Part shown: positions 8,782-18,371 of the stretch, in pieces
How positions within the stretch are numbered: position 1 is the stretch's first letter
Layout of the letters: each line of letters starts with the position of its first letter
From: Natrialba hulunbeirensis JCM 10989
Lineage (GTDB): Archaea > Halobacteriota > Halobacteria > Halobacteriales > Natrialbaceae
Assembly (NCBI RefSeq): GCF_000337575.1
Contig: NZ_AOIM01000016.1
Span: 7,198 to 53,357 of the forward strand
DNA length: 46,160 nt
Direction of reading: 5' to 3'
Made by a program: the position numbers and the translations under genes
Notes under the pieces: model-generated
What the model saw: the letters and a program-made list of their open reading frames with translations, nothing else
Told to the model about the DNA's origin: nothing
Database searches by the model: none

Positions 8782-9132
8782 TGTGCAGCCGTAGGAACTC
8801 CTGATACAAAAACTGGTCGCACTTGCGAACTCACTGGTTTTCAATACTACACTGATTGATTACTGTTCAGGGCAACAAGACGTGAACCGAGACACACAAT
8901 CGCCATGCACAGAAGAAACACGATACACGGAGTCAGCAACAGCGTACAGGACTGATTTCAGGCCAATTTACGACGTAGTTGTCTCCTCTCAGAATTAGAA
9001 CTATCTTTTTCATCGTCTCAGAACTGCAGTAAGCAGTCGTTGTCCGCTCTGGAGACGTTTTACGACCGTCGATAACGTTTTATTTGTCGATGGAAAGGGT
9101 TTTTTCCCCCGGGAAACCACCAGTTGATAGGT
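8782..9132. promoter_or_regulatory. Divergent intergenic region with A/T-rich promoter elements
   Basis: This 351-nt stretch separates the secreted-protein gene (minus) from the membrane HTH gene (plus). I find no credible small gene in it. It is more A/T rich than the flanks. The sequence ACGTTTTA occurs twice around 9055-9082, the second copy within a TATA-like CGTTTTATTTG about 50 nt before the ATG at 9133. The repeated ACGTTTTA could be a TATA plus a duplicate or a regulator site. Confidence 0.45.
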
Positions 9133-10458
9133 ATGCGGTTGTCCACCGCCGTTACACTCACCTTCGTTGCCCTCCTCGTCACTGCCGCTTCCGGTGCAGT
9201 GGTCGCGATGCCGACTGCGGCTGCCGGTGATCCTGTTGCGGGTCCAGAGACCGACCCCCAGGCAGGATTCGAGCAACCAGCAGTCCAATCAGCGGTTTCA
9301 CCGGCCAGTGTCGGATTTTCGGACGATAACTCCCCCGAGATTGATCACATTATACGGCTCAACGTGAGCGACACTGGCGATGCTCACTGGAGTCACGAGT
9401 ACCGGTTCGTCCTTGAGGACGAAGACGACGTGAACGCCTTCACGGAGTTCGCTGCGGATGTCGTTGCCGGCGAACGCCACGCCGAGACGCCGATACAGGC
9501 CGTTCGAAACCAGGTGTCGATAGCTGACGCCGAAACCGACCGTGAGATGTCGATCGTCGGCGCTGGCTGGGACGGCTACGACGTTCGGCCGTACGACGAT
9601 GACATCGAAACAGAGAACGATCCCGACGGCACCCACGACGAAGAAATCGGCGTTATTACGTACACGTACACCTGGACGAACTTCGCAGAGACAGATGGTG
9701 ATCGAATCTATCTCGGCGACGCGCTCCAGACGAGTAACAGTGACCGCCCCGCGATCACTGCACTCGGTGCGAGCCAGCGACTGGTCATCGAATCACCACC
9801 GAACTACGGTTTGCAGACGCCAACGCAACTCTCCTGGAACGGCTATCACGAGTTCAGCGACGACGAGTTCGATATTGTCTTCCTGCGTGGCGCCGAGCCG
9901 AGTAGTTCCCTCTCGTGGTTCTCGCTCCCACTGGTACTTGGCGCCAGTCTACTTGCGGTCGTCCTTGCGTTCGGCGTCCTTGCTGCCTATCGGTACAGCA
10001 GGGACGAGCCACTCCCTGGAGTCCCACACATTGCTTCGCTCCTCGGTATCGGGGCAGCAGAGACCGACAGTGCAGACGCGGATACAGAGACAGCCACCCA
10101 GTCCGACCCAAGACAACCCGCACAGGGCAGGGCCACCCACTCTCCCGACTCAGGCTCGGGGTCAGGGTCGCCACCACCGAATACCGCTGGCGACGGCACG
10201 CAACTCGAGTTCACCGAGCCTGCGGACGAGGATATCGACCCAGAGTTGTTGAGCGACGAAGAGCGAGTACAGCGGATGCTCGCGGGTAACGGTGGCCGAA
10301 TGAAGCAGGCGGCGATCGTCTCGGAGACGGGCTGGTCGAACGCGAAGGTGTCGCAGTTGCTGTCACAGATGGACGAAGATGGGCAGATCGAGAAGTTGCG
10401 GATCGGTCGTGAGAATCTGATCACGTTGCCGGAAGTCGATCCGACTGAGATCGACTGA
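9133..10458 (+). CDS. Membrane-anchored winged-helix regulator with extracytoplasmic sensor domain
   Basis: The 441-residue protein has an N-terminal signal sequence (LSTAVTLTFVALLVTAASG) and an extracytoplasmic beta-rich domain (about residues 60-250). One transmembrane helix follows at about 262-286 (LPLVLGASLLAVVLAFGVLA), then a disordered Ser/Pro/Asp linker. The C-terminal winged helix-turn-helix lies at about 377-434 (MKQAAIVSETGWSNAKVSQL, then a wing with IEKLRIGRENLITLPE). This architecture, outside sensor plus cytoplasmic wHTH, is common in haloarchaea (I recall DUF7345/DUF7343, from memory). It suggests one-component signalling across the membrane. The ATG at 9133 is preferred to the TTG three codons upstream. 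Ligand and target genes are unknown; the divergent secreted-protein gene is an obvious candidate. Confidence 0.85.
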   Translation: MRLSTAVTLTFVALLVTAASGAVVAMPTAAAGDPVAGPETDPQAGFEQPAVQSAVSPASVGFSDDNSPEIDHIIRLNVSDTGDAHWSHEYRFVLEDEDDVNAFTEFAADVVAGERHAETPIQAVRNQVSIADAETDREMSIVGAGWDGYDVRPYDDDIETENDPDGTHDEEIGVITYTYTWTNFAETDGDRIYLGDALQTSNSDRPAITALGASQRLVIESPPNYGLQTPTQLSWNGYHEFSDDEFDIVFLRGAEPSSSLSWFSLPLVLGASLLAVVLAFGVLAAYRYSRDEPLPGVPHIASLLGIGAAETDSADADTETATQSDPRQPAQGRATHSPDSGSGSGSPPPNTAGDGTQLEFTEPADEDIDPELLSDEERVQRMLAGNGGRMKQAAIVSETGWSNAKVSQLLSQMDEDGQIEKLRIGRENLITLPEVDPTEID

Positions 10459-10651
10459 GCGGTTCGATTTGTACGCGATACGTTCGGTACACGGTATCGA
10501 GAACACGATGACCGAGTCGTAGCTGGATGCGACAACCGATGACCGGGTGACGATGGCTCCGAAATGAGCGCAAGCAGTAAGCAACCGGCGGTATGAAGAC
10601 AGTAAAAAGCGTGCCCGATAGGTATTTCATGCGCGACTCACAGTCGTTTGT
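10459..10651. other. Non-coding gap
   Basis: Between the membrane HTH gene and the small ORF at 10652 I see no gene. A TATA-like GGTATTTCAT lies at about 10620-10630, spaced for a leaderless start at 10652. Confidence 0.4.
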
Positions 10652-10756
10652 ATGGAAACCTTCGGCATCGTTGCAGCTGGTCTTTTCGTATCCGGCTGTG
10701 CGTACTCGCTGCTTCGCGTATACTGGGACGACGATGCAGTCAACTGGCTTGGATAG
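10652..10756 (+). CDS. Putative small single-span membrane protein (34 residues)
   Basis: A 34-codon frame reads METFGIVAAGLFVSGC, then AYSLLRVYWDDDAVNWLG and a TAG stop. It has one hydrophobic helix (about residues 4-22) and an acidic end. A TATA-like GGTATTTCAT is centred about 28 nt upstream of the ATG, the spacing expected for a leaderless haloarchaeal gene. Codons look native. I know no named family, and such short frames can arise by chance. It is convergent with the radical SAM gene that ends at 10816. Confidence 0.45.
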   Translation: METFGIVAAGLFVSGCAYSLLRVYWDDDAVNWLG

Positions 10757-10815
10757 CGGAAAGAAACGGGACCGGTCGTGGTTACGCTACCGGCGTTCGC
10801 TCGCGGGACAACGAT

Positions 10816-11811
10816 CTACGCCAGCGGCGTTCGCTCGACGACCTGACCGTCGTAGCTTGGATACTGCTCGACGATTTCACCGTCATCGAGATCGCCCTCT
10901 TCGATCATCTCCTCTAGCAGCCACCAGGCGATCTCGACGTGCTCGGACTTGACGGTGTAGAACTCTTCGGGAACGCCGAGTTCGGCGAAGCGTTCCGGTT
11001 CGGTGTAGGTCTTCCCGTAGACCAGCGTGCCGTCGTCGGTCACATCGTCGAACTCGCGGCGGACGTTGCGGGCCATGCGCTTGAGTCGCCGGCGGTGCTG
11101 GGCGGCGTCCTTGAACACGGAGGTACAGAAGTAGACGCGTTCGTGGTCGCCCATCACCTCGAGGATATCATCGCGGGAGCCGTCGACGGCGCTCATGTGG
11201 CCCTCCTTGAGCTCGTAGCCCTCCTCCTGCATCCGGCGGTAGTTCCCCTGGGACATTTCGAACTCGTTGACGTTGCAGAAGTCCGCCGCGCCCTCATCGA
11301 GGAACTCGAGGAACTCCTCCTCTGCGCGGATGCCGGGAATCTCGAACGCGGGGGTGAGTCCTTCTTCGCGGGCGATGTAGAGGATATCCTCCCACTCGGT
11401 GCCGTGGAGGTCACCCCACAGCTCGTACGGTGGGTGGAACCGAATTTCGTCGAGGCCGGCCTCCGAGAGCTTACGCATGTTCTCTCGCCCACCCGTGATG
11501 CCCGTGTAGAGGTGGGTGTGGTGATCCTCGCCGAACTCGTCTTTCAGGAGTTCGAGATAGTGGCAGGTGCGCTCGAGTGCCTCCTGTGGTTCGCCGCCCG
11601 TGATCGAGGTGCCGAGGGCGTCCATCCGGTAGGCCTGCTCGAGGACGTCCTCGTCGGACTCGACGCGGCGTTCGTTCGCGTAGACGTCGGTGACGTTCTT
11701 GCGATTCTCGCCGAGTGGGCAGTAAAAGCAGTCGCGCTGGTCGCAGTACCCGTAGACGAACAGCACCATCTTGCCACCCTTCGCGCACTGCTCACAGCCC
11801 TTCGAGATCAT
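10816..11811 (-). CDS. Radical SAM protein with atypical CX4CX2C cluster motif
   Basis: The protein has 331 residues. The [4Fe-4S]-binding cysteines are in YCDQRDCFYC (C23, C28, C31), giving CX4CX2C instead of the usual CX3CX2C. The rest fits the superfamily: a SITGGEPQEAL segment supplies the GGE motif that contacts SAM methionine, and GLDEIRFHPPYELWG and FEIPG fit later strands of the partial TIM barrel. Two further cysteines (C6, C9: CEQC) precede the cluster motif. It resembles the archaeal group related to pyruvate-formate-lyase activating enzyme (COG2108, from memory), whose reaction is unknown. It is divergent from the DUF373 gene. No second C-terminal cluster (SPASM) is evident. Confidence 0.88.
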   Translation of the reverse strand: MISKGCEQCAKGGKMVLFVYGYCDQRDCFYCPLGENRKNVTDVYANERRVESDEDVLEQAYRMDALGTSITGGEPQEALERTCHYLELLKDEFGEDHHTHLYTGITGGRENMRKLSEAGLDEIRFHPPYELWGDLHGTEWEDILYIAREEGLTPAFEIPGIRAEEEFLEFLDEGAADFCNVNEFEMSQGNYRRMQEEGYELKEGHMSAVDGSRDDILEVMGDHERVYFCTSVFKDAAQHRRRLKRMARNVRREFDDVTDDGTLVYGKTYTEPERFAELGVPEEFYTVKSEHVEIAWWLLEEMIEEGDLDDGEIVEQYPSYDGQVVERTPLA

Positions 11812-11992
11812 TCAGTACACCGGGTTATCGGCGCGCGTTCAAAAACCGCACGGATCCATACTGCTGTGACGGTCGATTCGGGCAGTGTTGGTAGTTCACA
11901 CGGCACTCCGGAGCACTGGCAGGGAAGTTACAACGGCCGTAAGCGCGGACAGCCCAGAAAAGGCATATACCGCCCGGACGAACAGTCGGCTG

Positions 11993-13114
11993 ATGCTGCT
12001 GGTCCTCTGTGTCGACCTCGACGACGACCTCGGTCGCAAGACCGGGTTCTCGACGCCGGTTATCGGCCGCGACCCCGTCGAAGAGGCAGGCGTCGCGCTC
12101 GCAACTGCGGACCCGGAGGACTCTGACGTCAACGTCATCTTCCAGGGGCTGCACATCTACGACGACCTGGACGCACGCGACGAGAGCGTCGAAGTCGCCG
12201 TCGTCACCGGCAACGACGAGGGCGACGTCAACGCCAACCGCGAGGTCGGCGACGAGGTCGACACCGTCCTCGCGAGTCTCTCCACCGCGGAGGACGTCAC
12301 CGCCCTCGTCGTCACCGACGGCGCACAGGACGAATCCGTTATCCCGATTATCCGCTCGCGCGTGCCGATCGACGGCGTCCGGCGCGTCGTCGTCAGACAG
12401 GCCCAGAACCTGGAGTCGATGTACTACACCATCAAACAGGTGCTCGACGACCCCGAGACGCGGGGTACAATCCTGATCCCGCTTGGCATCCTGTTGCTCA
12501 TCTACCCGCTCGCGCTAATCGGGAGCGCACTCGAGATGCCCGGCTTCGTGCTCGGGACCACGTCGGCGCTGCTTGGGTTCTATCTCATCTCCCGCGGCCT
12601 CGGACTCGGCGAGCGACTCGACACGGCCGTTGAGCGCGCTCGGCGGTCGCTGTACGCCGGTCGGACGACCCTACTCGCGTACGTCGTCGCGGCGGCACTG
12701 TTCGTCCTCGGCGGTGTGAGCGGCGTGAATACGCTCGAGTCGGTGCAGGCGGACACGACCGGTGACGTCGGCGTGCCCGTCATGATTGCCGCGCTGGTGT
12801 ATGGCTCTGTCCAGTGGATCGCCGCCGCGGGCGTGACGACCAGCCTCGGCCAAATCACCGACGAGTACATCGCGGGGACACTCGAGTGGCGCTATCTCAA
12901 CGCGCCGTTTTACGTGCTGTCGATCGCGATTGTCCTCTATGCGGTGAGTGCGTTCTTCCTGGATGAGGCAGGGATCGCGTTCCTCGCGGCGGCGTTGACG
13001 GCGGGGACGCTGCTGGGGATTGTGAGTACGCTGGCGTTTGCGATCGTCGAGTCGCGGTTATCGGGATCGAAGGGGGAGCAAGAAGAACGGGCGAAAGCGG
13101 ATCGGACTCACTGA
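11993..13114 (+). CDS. DUF373 family membrane protein
   Basis: From ATG 11993 the protein has 373 residues. The N-terminal 140 residues form a soluble Rossmann-like domain (MLLVLCVDLDDDLGRK, then VTALVVTDGAQDESVIPII and RRVVVRQAQNLESMYYTIKQ). About six membrane helices follow from residue 155 to 350. This is the archaeal DUF373 layout (PF04123), widely conserved but of unknown function. The shorter start is preferred because a TATA-like GGCATATACC at about 11962-11971 is spaced for a leaderless transcript, and because the family starts at this LCVDLD segment. The tail after the last helix is charged (KGEQEERAKAD). Confidence 0.9.
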   Translation: MLLVLCVDLDDDLGRKTGFSTPVIGRDPVEEAGVALATADPEDSDVNVIFQGLHIYDDLDARDESVEVAVVTGNDEGDVNANREVGDEVDTVLASLSTAEDVTALVVTDGAQDESVIPIIRSRVPIDGVRRVVVRQAQNLESMYYTIKQVLDDPETRGTILIPLGILLLIYPLALIGSALEMPGFVLGTTSALLGFYLISRGLGLGERLDTAVERARRSLYAGRTTLLAYVVAAALFVLGGVSGVNTLESVQADTTGDVGVPVMIAALVYGSVQWIAAAGVTTSLGQITDEYIAGTLEWRYLNAPFYVLSIAIVLYAVSAFFLDEAGIAFLAAALTAGTLLGIVSTLAFAIVESRLSGSKGEQEERAKADRTH

Positions 13115-13197
13115 GTGGCCGTTGGACACTGAGTGGTCGCTGCAGATGTAGATTGTGGTCGGGGAGTATGACGATGGTGGTGACGCTATTGCACCTG

Positions 13198-14040
13198 CTA
13201 TCGTTCGCGTTCGACGACAAACTCCGCAAGCTCTCGGAGATACAGCTCTGCCTCCGGATCGGCAACCTCGACCCGGTCGAGCGCCTCGAGCGCACGGTCT
13301 GCCTCCGCTCGCGCACGCGAGTTGGCTTCGTCGGGTGTGAGATCGGTTACCTGGACGACTGAGGGGCGGTCCATCTCGGCGTCGTGACCGGTCGGCTTGC
13401 CGAGTTCCTCAGCATCAGCGATTTCGTCCAGCACGTCGTCTCTGATCTGGAAGGCGATGCCGACGCGTTCTGCGTACTCACCGAGGGCTTCGACCGTAAA
13501 CCCGTCCGAGCCAGCCGCGATCGCACCCAGTTCGGCTGCGGCGCGAAAGAGCGCGCCGGTCTTGCGGCGAGCGAGTGTCATGTACTCCTCCTCGTTCGAT
13601 GGCATGGCCGAGAGTTCGGTCGCCTCACCGACGCCGAGTTCGACCATCGACTCGGTAACGACGCGCATCGCGTCGGGGTCGGACGCGAAGAGTTCGAAGG
13701 CCTCCCCGAGGAGGCCGTCGCTGGTGATGATCGCCGGCCCGTAGCCGAACTCGGCCCAGGCGCTTTCGGTGCCGCGGCGTAGCTCCGAGCGGTCGATGAT
13801 GTCGTCGATGACGAGCGAGGCGTTGTGGACGAGTTCGATACCGACACCGAACTCGACAGCCTCCTCGGCGGTCCCGCCCACGGTCTCGCAGGCGAGAATC
13901 GTGACCATGGGTCGGACGCGCTTGCCTCCAGAGAGCGTGACGTGGCGAACCTCATCGCTGAGCGTCTCCGGGTCGACGCCGTCGACGACCTCGTGGAGTC
14001 GCTCTTCGATTAGCGCCCGCCGGCGCTCCAGCAGTTCCAT
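13198..14040 (-). CDS. Isoprenyl diphosphate synthase (GGPP/FPP synthase type)
   Basis: This is a 280-residue trans-prenyltransferase that condenses IPP with an allylic diphosphate, supplying the isoprenoid chains of archaeal lipids, carotenoids or quinones. The first aspartate-rich motif is DDIID (residues 79-83, in VIDDIIDRSELRRG). The second is DDVLD (201-205, in IRDDVLDEI). The substrate-binding SGGKRVRP is at residues 38-45. Both motifs are intact, so it should be active. I used ATG 14040; a TTG two codons upstream is possible. It is somewhat shorter than typical haloarchaeal IdsA proteins (about 340), so it may be a paralogue with another chain length. A G-rich tract lies about 120 nt upstream. 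Confidence 0.88.
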   Translation of the reverse strand: MELLERRRALIEERLHEVVDGVDPETLSDEVRHVTLSGGKRVRPMVTILACETVGGTAEEAVEFGVGIELVHNASLVIDDIIDRSELRRGTESAWAEFGYGPAIITSDGLLGEAFELFASDPDAMRVVTESMVELGVGEATELSAMPSNEEEYMTLARRKTGALFRAAAELGAIAAGSDGFTVEALGEYAERVGIAFQIRDDVLDEIADAEELGKPTGHDAEMDRPSVVQVTDLTPDEANSRARAEADRALEALDRVEVADPEAELYLRELAEFVVERER

Positions 14041-14156
14041 TGCCAACGTTTAGGCAGGTGGCAAAAAGTACGTGACGGTTCGGACGATGCCCGTGTGAGC
14101 GTGTCTCGTTCCACACAGGACAGCGCTGAGCGGTCGGTTCGGTTCTTTCTGTTATT

Positions 14157-14184
14157 CCCCTTCCCCTTCCCCTTCTCCCTCCCC
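14157..14184 (-). repeat. G-quadruplex-type G-tract array
   Basis: On the minus strand five G runs (GGGG, GGG, GGGG, GGGG, GGGG) are separated by loops of 1, 4, 2 and 2 nt, which meets the usual intramolecular G4 pattern. It is on the same strand as the downstream isoprenyl synthase gene, about 117 nt before its ATG, and upstream of the likely core promoter. Confidence 0.7.
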
Positions 14185-14252
14185 TATCGTGCGAGGCGGT
14201 GCGATGAGATGGGTGAGCCGGTCGGTGACAGGTGCAGAGAACGGCTGAGAAA

Positions 14253-14286
14253 ACAGTATGCCCCAGAGAACAGTATGCCACAGAGA
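14253..14286. repeat. 17-bp tandem duplication
   Basis: ACAGTATGCCCCAGAGA at 14253-14269 is followed directly by ACAGTATGCCACAGAGA at 14270-14286, one mismatch. It is non-coding and just downstream of the transducer gene, probably a recent replication-slippage duplication. Confidence 0.7.
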
Positions 14287-14343
14287 CATGATGCAAAAAC
14301 GAGACACAAGAAACGAGACCTGAGAGACGATGTGCCGATGAGA

Positions 14344-16869
14344 TCAGTTGCTGCCGTCGCTAACCTCGTCGTACGTGAACGGATCGTCGGCCGGTTCGTC
14401 GTTGGTCGCATCGTCATCGTCTGCAGCGTCAGTGACACCGCCAGCGTGGTTATCACTGTCTGCACCAGCGTCGCCAACAACCGGCTCGTCCTCCGCGTCG
14501 GCTTGGGAAACGACGCTCTCGTCGAACGAGAGTGCGCCACCATCGTCACCACCATCATCGCCATCGCCGGTGTCGTCGTACTCGTCGCCGAGCACGTCAC
14601 CGGTCTCGAGCGTGTCGAGATCAGCGACCGCTGCATCGCCGTCGGTGTCGGTGTCGAAGCGGTCGAGCATCTCGTTGAGCTGGGAAGCCTGGTTCGCGAG
14701 CGAGCCGGCGCTCTTGGTGACTTCCGAAAGGGCGGAGGTCTGTTCCTCCGCGGCGGCGGCGACGCGCTGGGATTCGGTCGCCGTCGAGTCGGAGATATCG
14801 GTCGCGGTCGAGACCATCGCAACGACCTCCTGGGTCGAAGCGGCCTGCTGTTCGGTGGTCGCCGAAATCTCCTGGACACCGTCGTTGGTCTCCTGTGCGT
14901 AGTCGGCAATCTCGTCGAGCGCCTCCGCGGCGTTCTCGACGGCGTCGACGTGCGAGGAGATCTTGTCCGCAGTCTTCTGGACCTCCGTCGCGGTCCGCTC
15001 GGTGCGGTCGTTGATCCGTTCGAGCCGCTGCTCGATGTCTTCGGCCGTCTCCTTCGTGTCGGCGGCCAGTTCCTTGACTTCGGCAGCGACGACCGCGAAG
15101 CCGTCGCCCTGGGAGTCGCCGTCGCCGCTGCGGGAGGCCTCGATGTTCGCGTTCAGCGCGAGCATGTTAGTCTCGCGGGCGACCTCGGTAATGAACTCGA
15201 TCAGTTCGTCGATCTGTTCCATCTCCGCGGTGAGGTCTTCGATCGCCTCGACGGTCTCGGTCGATTCGGCCTCGATCTCGTGCATGCCCTCGATCGCGTC
15301 GCGTGCGGCTTCGCGGCCGTAGCGGCCGGTCTCTGCTGTCTGCTCTGCGATATCTGCGACCTGGTTCGAGGAGGCAGCGATCTGCTCGGTCGTCGCCGAG
15401 AGCCCGCTCATCTCGTCGGAGACCGCCTGCAGGTTCTCGTTCTGTCGGTCCGCGCCGTCGGAAATCTCCTGAATGGAGTTGCTGACCTGGCCGGAGGCAG
15501 AGCGCACTTCCTCGGCGCTGGCCGTGACCTCCTCGCTGGCGACGGCCACCTCGTTCGCGAAGGACTTGACGTGAGCCGTCGTCGCCTCGAGTTCCTCGAC
15601 CATCTCGTTGAACGCGTGGGCGATGTCGGTCATCGCCTCGTTCTCGCTCTCGGGGTCAAGCCGCCGGGTGAGATCACCCTCGGCACAGACCTCCATCACG
15701 TCGCGGTACTCGTCGGCTTTCGCCTCGAGATGTTGGTTCATCGACTCGGTCTCTGCGCGGGCTTCCTCGGCGTCCGCACGAGCGGATTCGGCCTCCTCGA
15801 TCTGGTTTCGCAGCGAGGTTCGCATGCTGTCGAACCCATCGTAGAGGCGACCGATCTCGTCGATGCGCGAGGTCTGTAAGTCGACGTCGAGATCGCCGTT
15901 CTCCATCGACTCCGTCCGATCACGCAGTTCCGCAAGCGGTACGACCGTCTGGCGGCCAAGCACGACACCGACAAGACCGAGCGCAACCAGACTCACGAGC
16001 ACCATCGCGATGACGTTCGTTCCAACGTCGCTCGCGACGCCGTAGGCCTGCTCGGTCGGCACGGTCGTCACTGCAACCCACTGCGTGTCGCCGACCGGCA
16101 CGTACGCCTGCACCACGTCGTCGTCTTCGACCTGGCTCACTCGACCGCCGAGTGCCGCCTCGATGGCATCGTCGTCGGTCGCCGCGGTGAGTTCACTCTG
16201 CCCGGTCTGGAAGATTGGATCCCCGCGCTGGTCGACGATCGCCGTCGATCCTGCCGCACCGTCTTGCTGGAGTTGGTCCACGCGGTACTCGAGTGTCCCG
16301 ATGACGACGACGATGCGGTCGTTCTGTTCGGGGACGGGGCTCGCGAAGGCCATCACCTGGTCGTCGAGCGCGGCGGACTCGTAGGCCTGTTCGGACTGCC
16401 AGACGTCCTCGTCGAAGGAGAGTTCGCTGGCGAAGTCCGTCTCGGCCCACGGATCGTCGACGGCCCCGAGGTCGGTGTCGCGAATCTCGGCGTCCGTACT
16501 CGTGAGGACGGTCTGCTCGCCTGTATCGACGTAGTGTATCGCCCGCACGTCGACACCCATTCGGGCCTGTTCTTCGACGATTGCACCCTGGACGGCCTGC
16601 ACGTCGTCGTCCTGGATTCCCGGTGATGCGGACGCAGTCCGGGTCTGGACGTGCATCGACTCGACCCAGTCACCGATGCCGTCGGCCTGGAGTTCAGCGG
16701 TCGACTCGAGTTGTTCGTTCGAATCAGCTCGTACGGTGTCGTCGATTTCGGCGTAGCTGACGGCACCGACGGCGCCGATGATGAGCACGACGGCGAGGAT
16801 GGAAATGACGAACTTGAGCAGGTACCGTCGTCGGATGAACGACGGGACGAGTTTGGCGAGCAGCGACAT
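14344..16869 (-). CDS. Halobacterial transducer (methyl-accepting chemotaxis protein)
   Basis: The protein has 841 residues. A first membrane helix (about 19-41) and a second (about 284-308) bracket an extracytoplasmic Cache-like sensor domain. Two HAMP-type segments follow: the first just after TM2 ([20 protein letters not shown]), the second with [21 protein letters not shown] long coiled-coil signalling domain has its hairpin tip at about residues 560-580 ([19 protein letters not shown]), the region that contacts CheA/CheW. Glu/Gln-rich heptads offer methylation sites. The last 80 residues are very acidic and probably disordered. Its start overlaps the stop of the binding-lipoprotein gene in TAATG, so the two are translationally coupled. 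This arrangement matches the BasB/BasT and CosB/CosT pairs of Halobacterium. Confidence 0.95.
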   Translation of the reverse strand: MSLLAKLVPSFIRRRYLLKFVISILAVVLIIGAVGAVSYAEIDDTVRADSNEQLESTAELQADGIGDWVESMHVQTRTASASPGIQDDDVQAVQGAIVEEQARMGVDVRAIHYVDTGEQTVLTSTDAEIRDTDLGAVDDPWAETDFASELSFDEDVWQSEQAYESAALDDQVMAFASPVPEQNDRIVVVIGTLEYRVDQLQQDGAAGSTAIVDQRGDPIFQTGQSELTAATDDDAIEAALGGRVSQVEDDDVVQAYVPVGDTQWVAVTTVPTEQAYGVASDVGTNVIAMVLVSLVALGLVGVVLGRQTVVPLAELRDRTESMENGDLDVDLQTSRIDEIGRLYDGFDSMRTSLRNQIEEAESARADAEEARAETESMNQHLEAKADEYRDVMEVCAEGDLTRRLDPESENEAMTDIAHAFNEMVEELEATTAHVKSFANEVAVASEEVTASAEEVRSASGQVSNSIQEISDGADRQNENLQAVSDEMSGLSATTEQIAASSNQVADIAEQTAETGRYGREAARDAIEGMHEIEAESTETVEAIEDLTAEMEQIDELIEFITEVARETNMLALNANIEASRSGDGDSQGDGFAVVAAEVKELAADTKETAEDIEQRLERINDRTERTATEVQKTADKISSHVDAVENAAEALDEIADYAQETNDGVQEISATTEQQAASTQEVVAMVSTATDISDSTATESQRVAAAAEEQTSALSEVTKSAGSLANQASQLNEMLDRFDTDTDGDAAVADLDTLETGDVLGDEYDDTGDGDDGGDDGGALSFDESVVSQADAEDEPVVGDAGADSDNHAGGVTDAADDDDATNDEPADDPFTYDEVSDGSN

Positions 16870-18143
16870 TAGGCGCTCACCCGGTCGAGTTCCGTGATAC
16901 CATCAGCTGCTGATTCGTCGAACTCCCAGTAGGAGAAGCTCGCACCGCGGACATCCCCGTGCTGGTCGAACGTGACCGAACTCGAGGCGCCCTCGTAGGC
17001 GACGTTTTCACCCTGGGCGGCGAGTTCGAGACCTTCGTCGAGGTTCTCGGGTGTGATCGTCGTTCCCGGGCTGTAGGTAACAGCCTGCATCGCGTTTCTG
17101 ATCGCCGTCCCCTCGTTCTGGCCGGCATACGCGTTCGCGAGCAAGAGCGCCGCCGTCGCGTCGTAGGCGTGGGCGGTGAAGAGTCCCGGACTCTCACCGT
17201 AGGCGCTCTCGTACTGTTCACTGAACGTGTCGTAGCCCGGACCGCTGGCGATTGGTGCGGTGCCGCGGATGCCATCGAGCGAGGAGTCAGTCGACTCGTG
17301 AAGACCACCATCCTGCATCCCTTCGGTGACGAGTACTTCGACGTCATCTCGGGTGCCGGTTGCGGCCAGATCGTCGAACAGCTGTTCCCCGGTATCGGGG
17401 TAGCCGATGACGATCAGAAGCTCCGGATCGTCTGCCATCGCCGTCTCGATGGCACCATCGTAGGAGTCTGCGCCCTCGATGACCGGCACTTCGGCCGTTA
17501 CGGTCGCGCCGTGGTCGGTCTCGAACGCCTGCGAGAAGGCCTGCGTGAGCTGCCAGCCGTAGTCGTTGTCGACGTACAGAACCGCTGCACGCTCCGTACC
17601 GAGGTCCGTGACGGCCTGCTCGGCGAGGACGAGTGCCTGCAGCGAGTCAGAGAGCGCTGTTCGGAAGACGAGACCGGCATCGTTCACCGACGTGATCGTT
17701 GGTGACGTTGCACCCGCAGAGCAGTTGACAACCCGGTATGGAATCAACACCTGCTGGGTCGCCTGGAGTGTCACGTCGGACGCCAGCGGGCCATTGACCA
17801 TCGGATACCCGTCATCGACGAGTTCGGCGGCACTCTGGACGCCGGCCGACGGTGAGGTTTCCGTATCGACAACCGTGTAGTCGATGTCGAGACTGACCTC
17901 GTCTTCGAACTGTTCGATCGGCAACAACGCGGCGTCGCGCGTCGTTTCCCCAAAGTTCGCGAGCCCCCCACTCAGCGGAGACATAATCCCGAGTCTGAGT
18001 GTTCGATTCGTTCCGCCAACTGCGTCGGCGGACTCTACCTCTGATTCGAACCCGGGAACGTCAGAAAGGCACCCGGCCAGGCCACCAAGTGACGCGGCAC
18101 CAGCCCCCACCAGGAGTTCCCGTCGCTTCGGTCGGAACGTCAT
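16869..18143 (-). CDS. Binding lipoprotein of the branched-chain amino acid (family 5) type, chemotaxis partner
   Basis: The 424-residue protein starts with a Tat-type lipoprotein signal: twin arginine in KRRELLVG, a hydrophobic stretch and lipobox LAGC with the modified cysteine at residue 25. The mature part is a type I periplasmic binding fold related to Leu/Ile/Val-binding proteins ([18 protein letters not shown] at the start of lobe 1; [18 protein letters not shown] in lobe 2). No permease or ATPase gene is adjacent; instead it is coupled by a 1-nt overlap to the transducer gene, so its likely job is ligand presentation for taxis, as with BasB and BasT. The ligand is unknown. A TATA-like GAATTATAAACC at about 18163-18174 supports the start. 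Confidence 0.92.
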   Translation of the reverse strand: MTFRPKRRELLVGAGAASLGGLAGCLSDVPGFESEVESADAVGGTNRTLRLGIMSPLSGGLANFGETTRDAALLPIEQFEDEVSLDIDYTVVDTETSPSAGVQSAAELVDDGYPMVNGPLASDVTLQATQQVLIPYRVVNCSAGATSPTITSVNDAGLVFRTALSDSLQALVLAEQAVTDLGTERAAVLYVDNDYGWQLTQAFSQAFETDHGATVTAEVPVIEGADSYDGAIETAMADDPELLIVIGYPDTGEQLFDDLAATGTRDDVEVLVTEGMQDGGLHESTDSSLDGIRGTAPIASGPGYDTFSEQYESAYGESPGLFTAHAYDATAALLLANAYAGQNEGTAIRNAMQAVTYSPGTTITPENLDEGLELAAQGENVAYEGASSSVTFDQHGDVRGASFSYWEFDESAADGITELDRVSA

Positions 18144-18289
18144 ATCCGTGGTATCAAATTACTGGTTTATAATTCTGCTGTACAGTCACTGGAGCGGTCA
18201 TACAATAATCTGATACGTTGACAAACGCAAGAGTACTCCTCAATCGGCCAGTGAGCGGGGTTTTCAGGAGAGTGATTGTGTGTTGGCTG

Positions 18290-18345
18290 AGTGATGAAAA
18301 AATCGCTATGCGTCGTGTACGGTCGGGAGAACGGTGTCAAAAACG
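18290..18345 (-). terminator. Probable T-tract terminator after etfA
   Basis: On the minus strand, downstream of the etfA stop, two T-rich runs occur: GCGTTTTTGAC near 18336-18346 and GATTTTTTCATC near 18290-18302. Archaeal termination uses such U-rich tracts. No strong hairpin precedes them. Confidence 0.45.
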
Positions 18346-18371
18346 CGTCGCCGATCAGCAGTGACGCGTCG

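Larger units (their letters stand above)
14041..14343. other. Intergenic region with G-quadruplex-like tract and short tandem repeat
   Basis: This 303-nt gap lies between the transducer stop and the isoprenyl synthase start, both genes on the minus strand. It contains a C-rich tract (14157-14184), a 17-bp tandem duplication (14253-14286) and, on the minus strand, a T-tract at about 14296-14302 that may end the transducer transcript. A long plus-strand frame crosses it, but that frame is an antisense artefact. Confidence 0.6.

Noticed and set aside
10939..12126. Plus-strand open frame of 395 codons
   Set aside because: It is antisense to the radical SAM gene and runs into the DUF373 promoter; composition is that of a reversed acidic gene.
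14095..15879. Plus-strand open frame of 594 codons
   Set aside because: It lies antisense to the transducer gene, whose protein has clear domains; long antisense frames are normal in GC-rich DNA.
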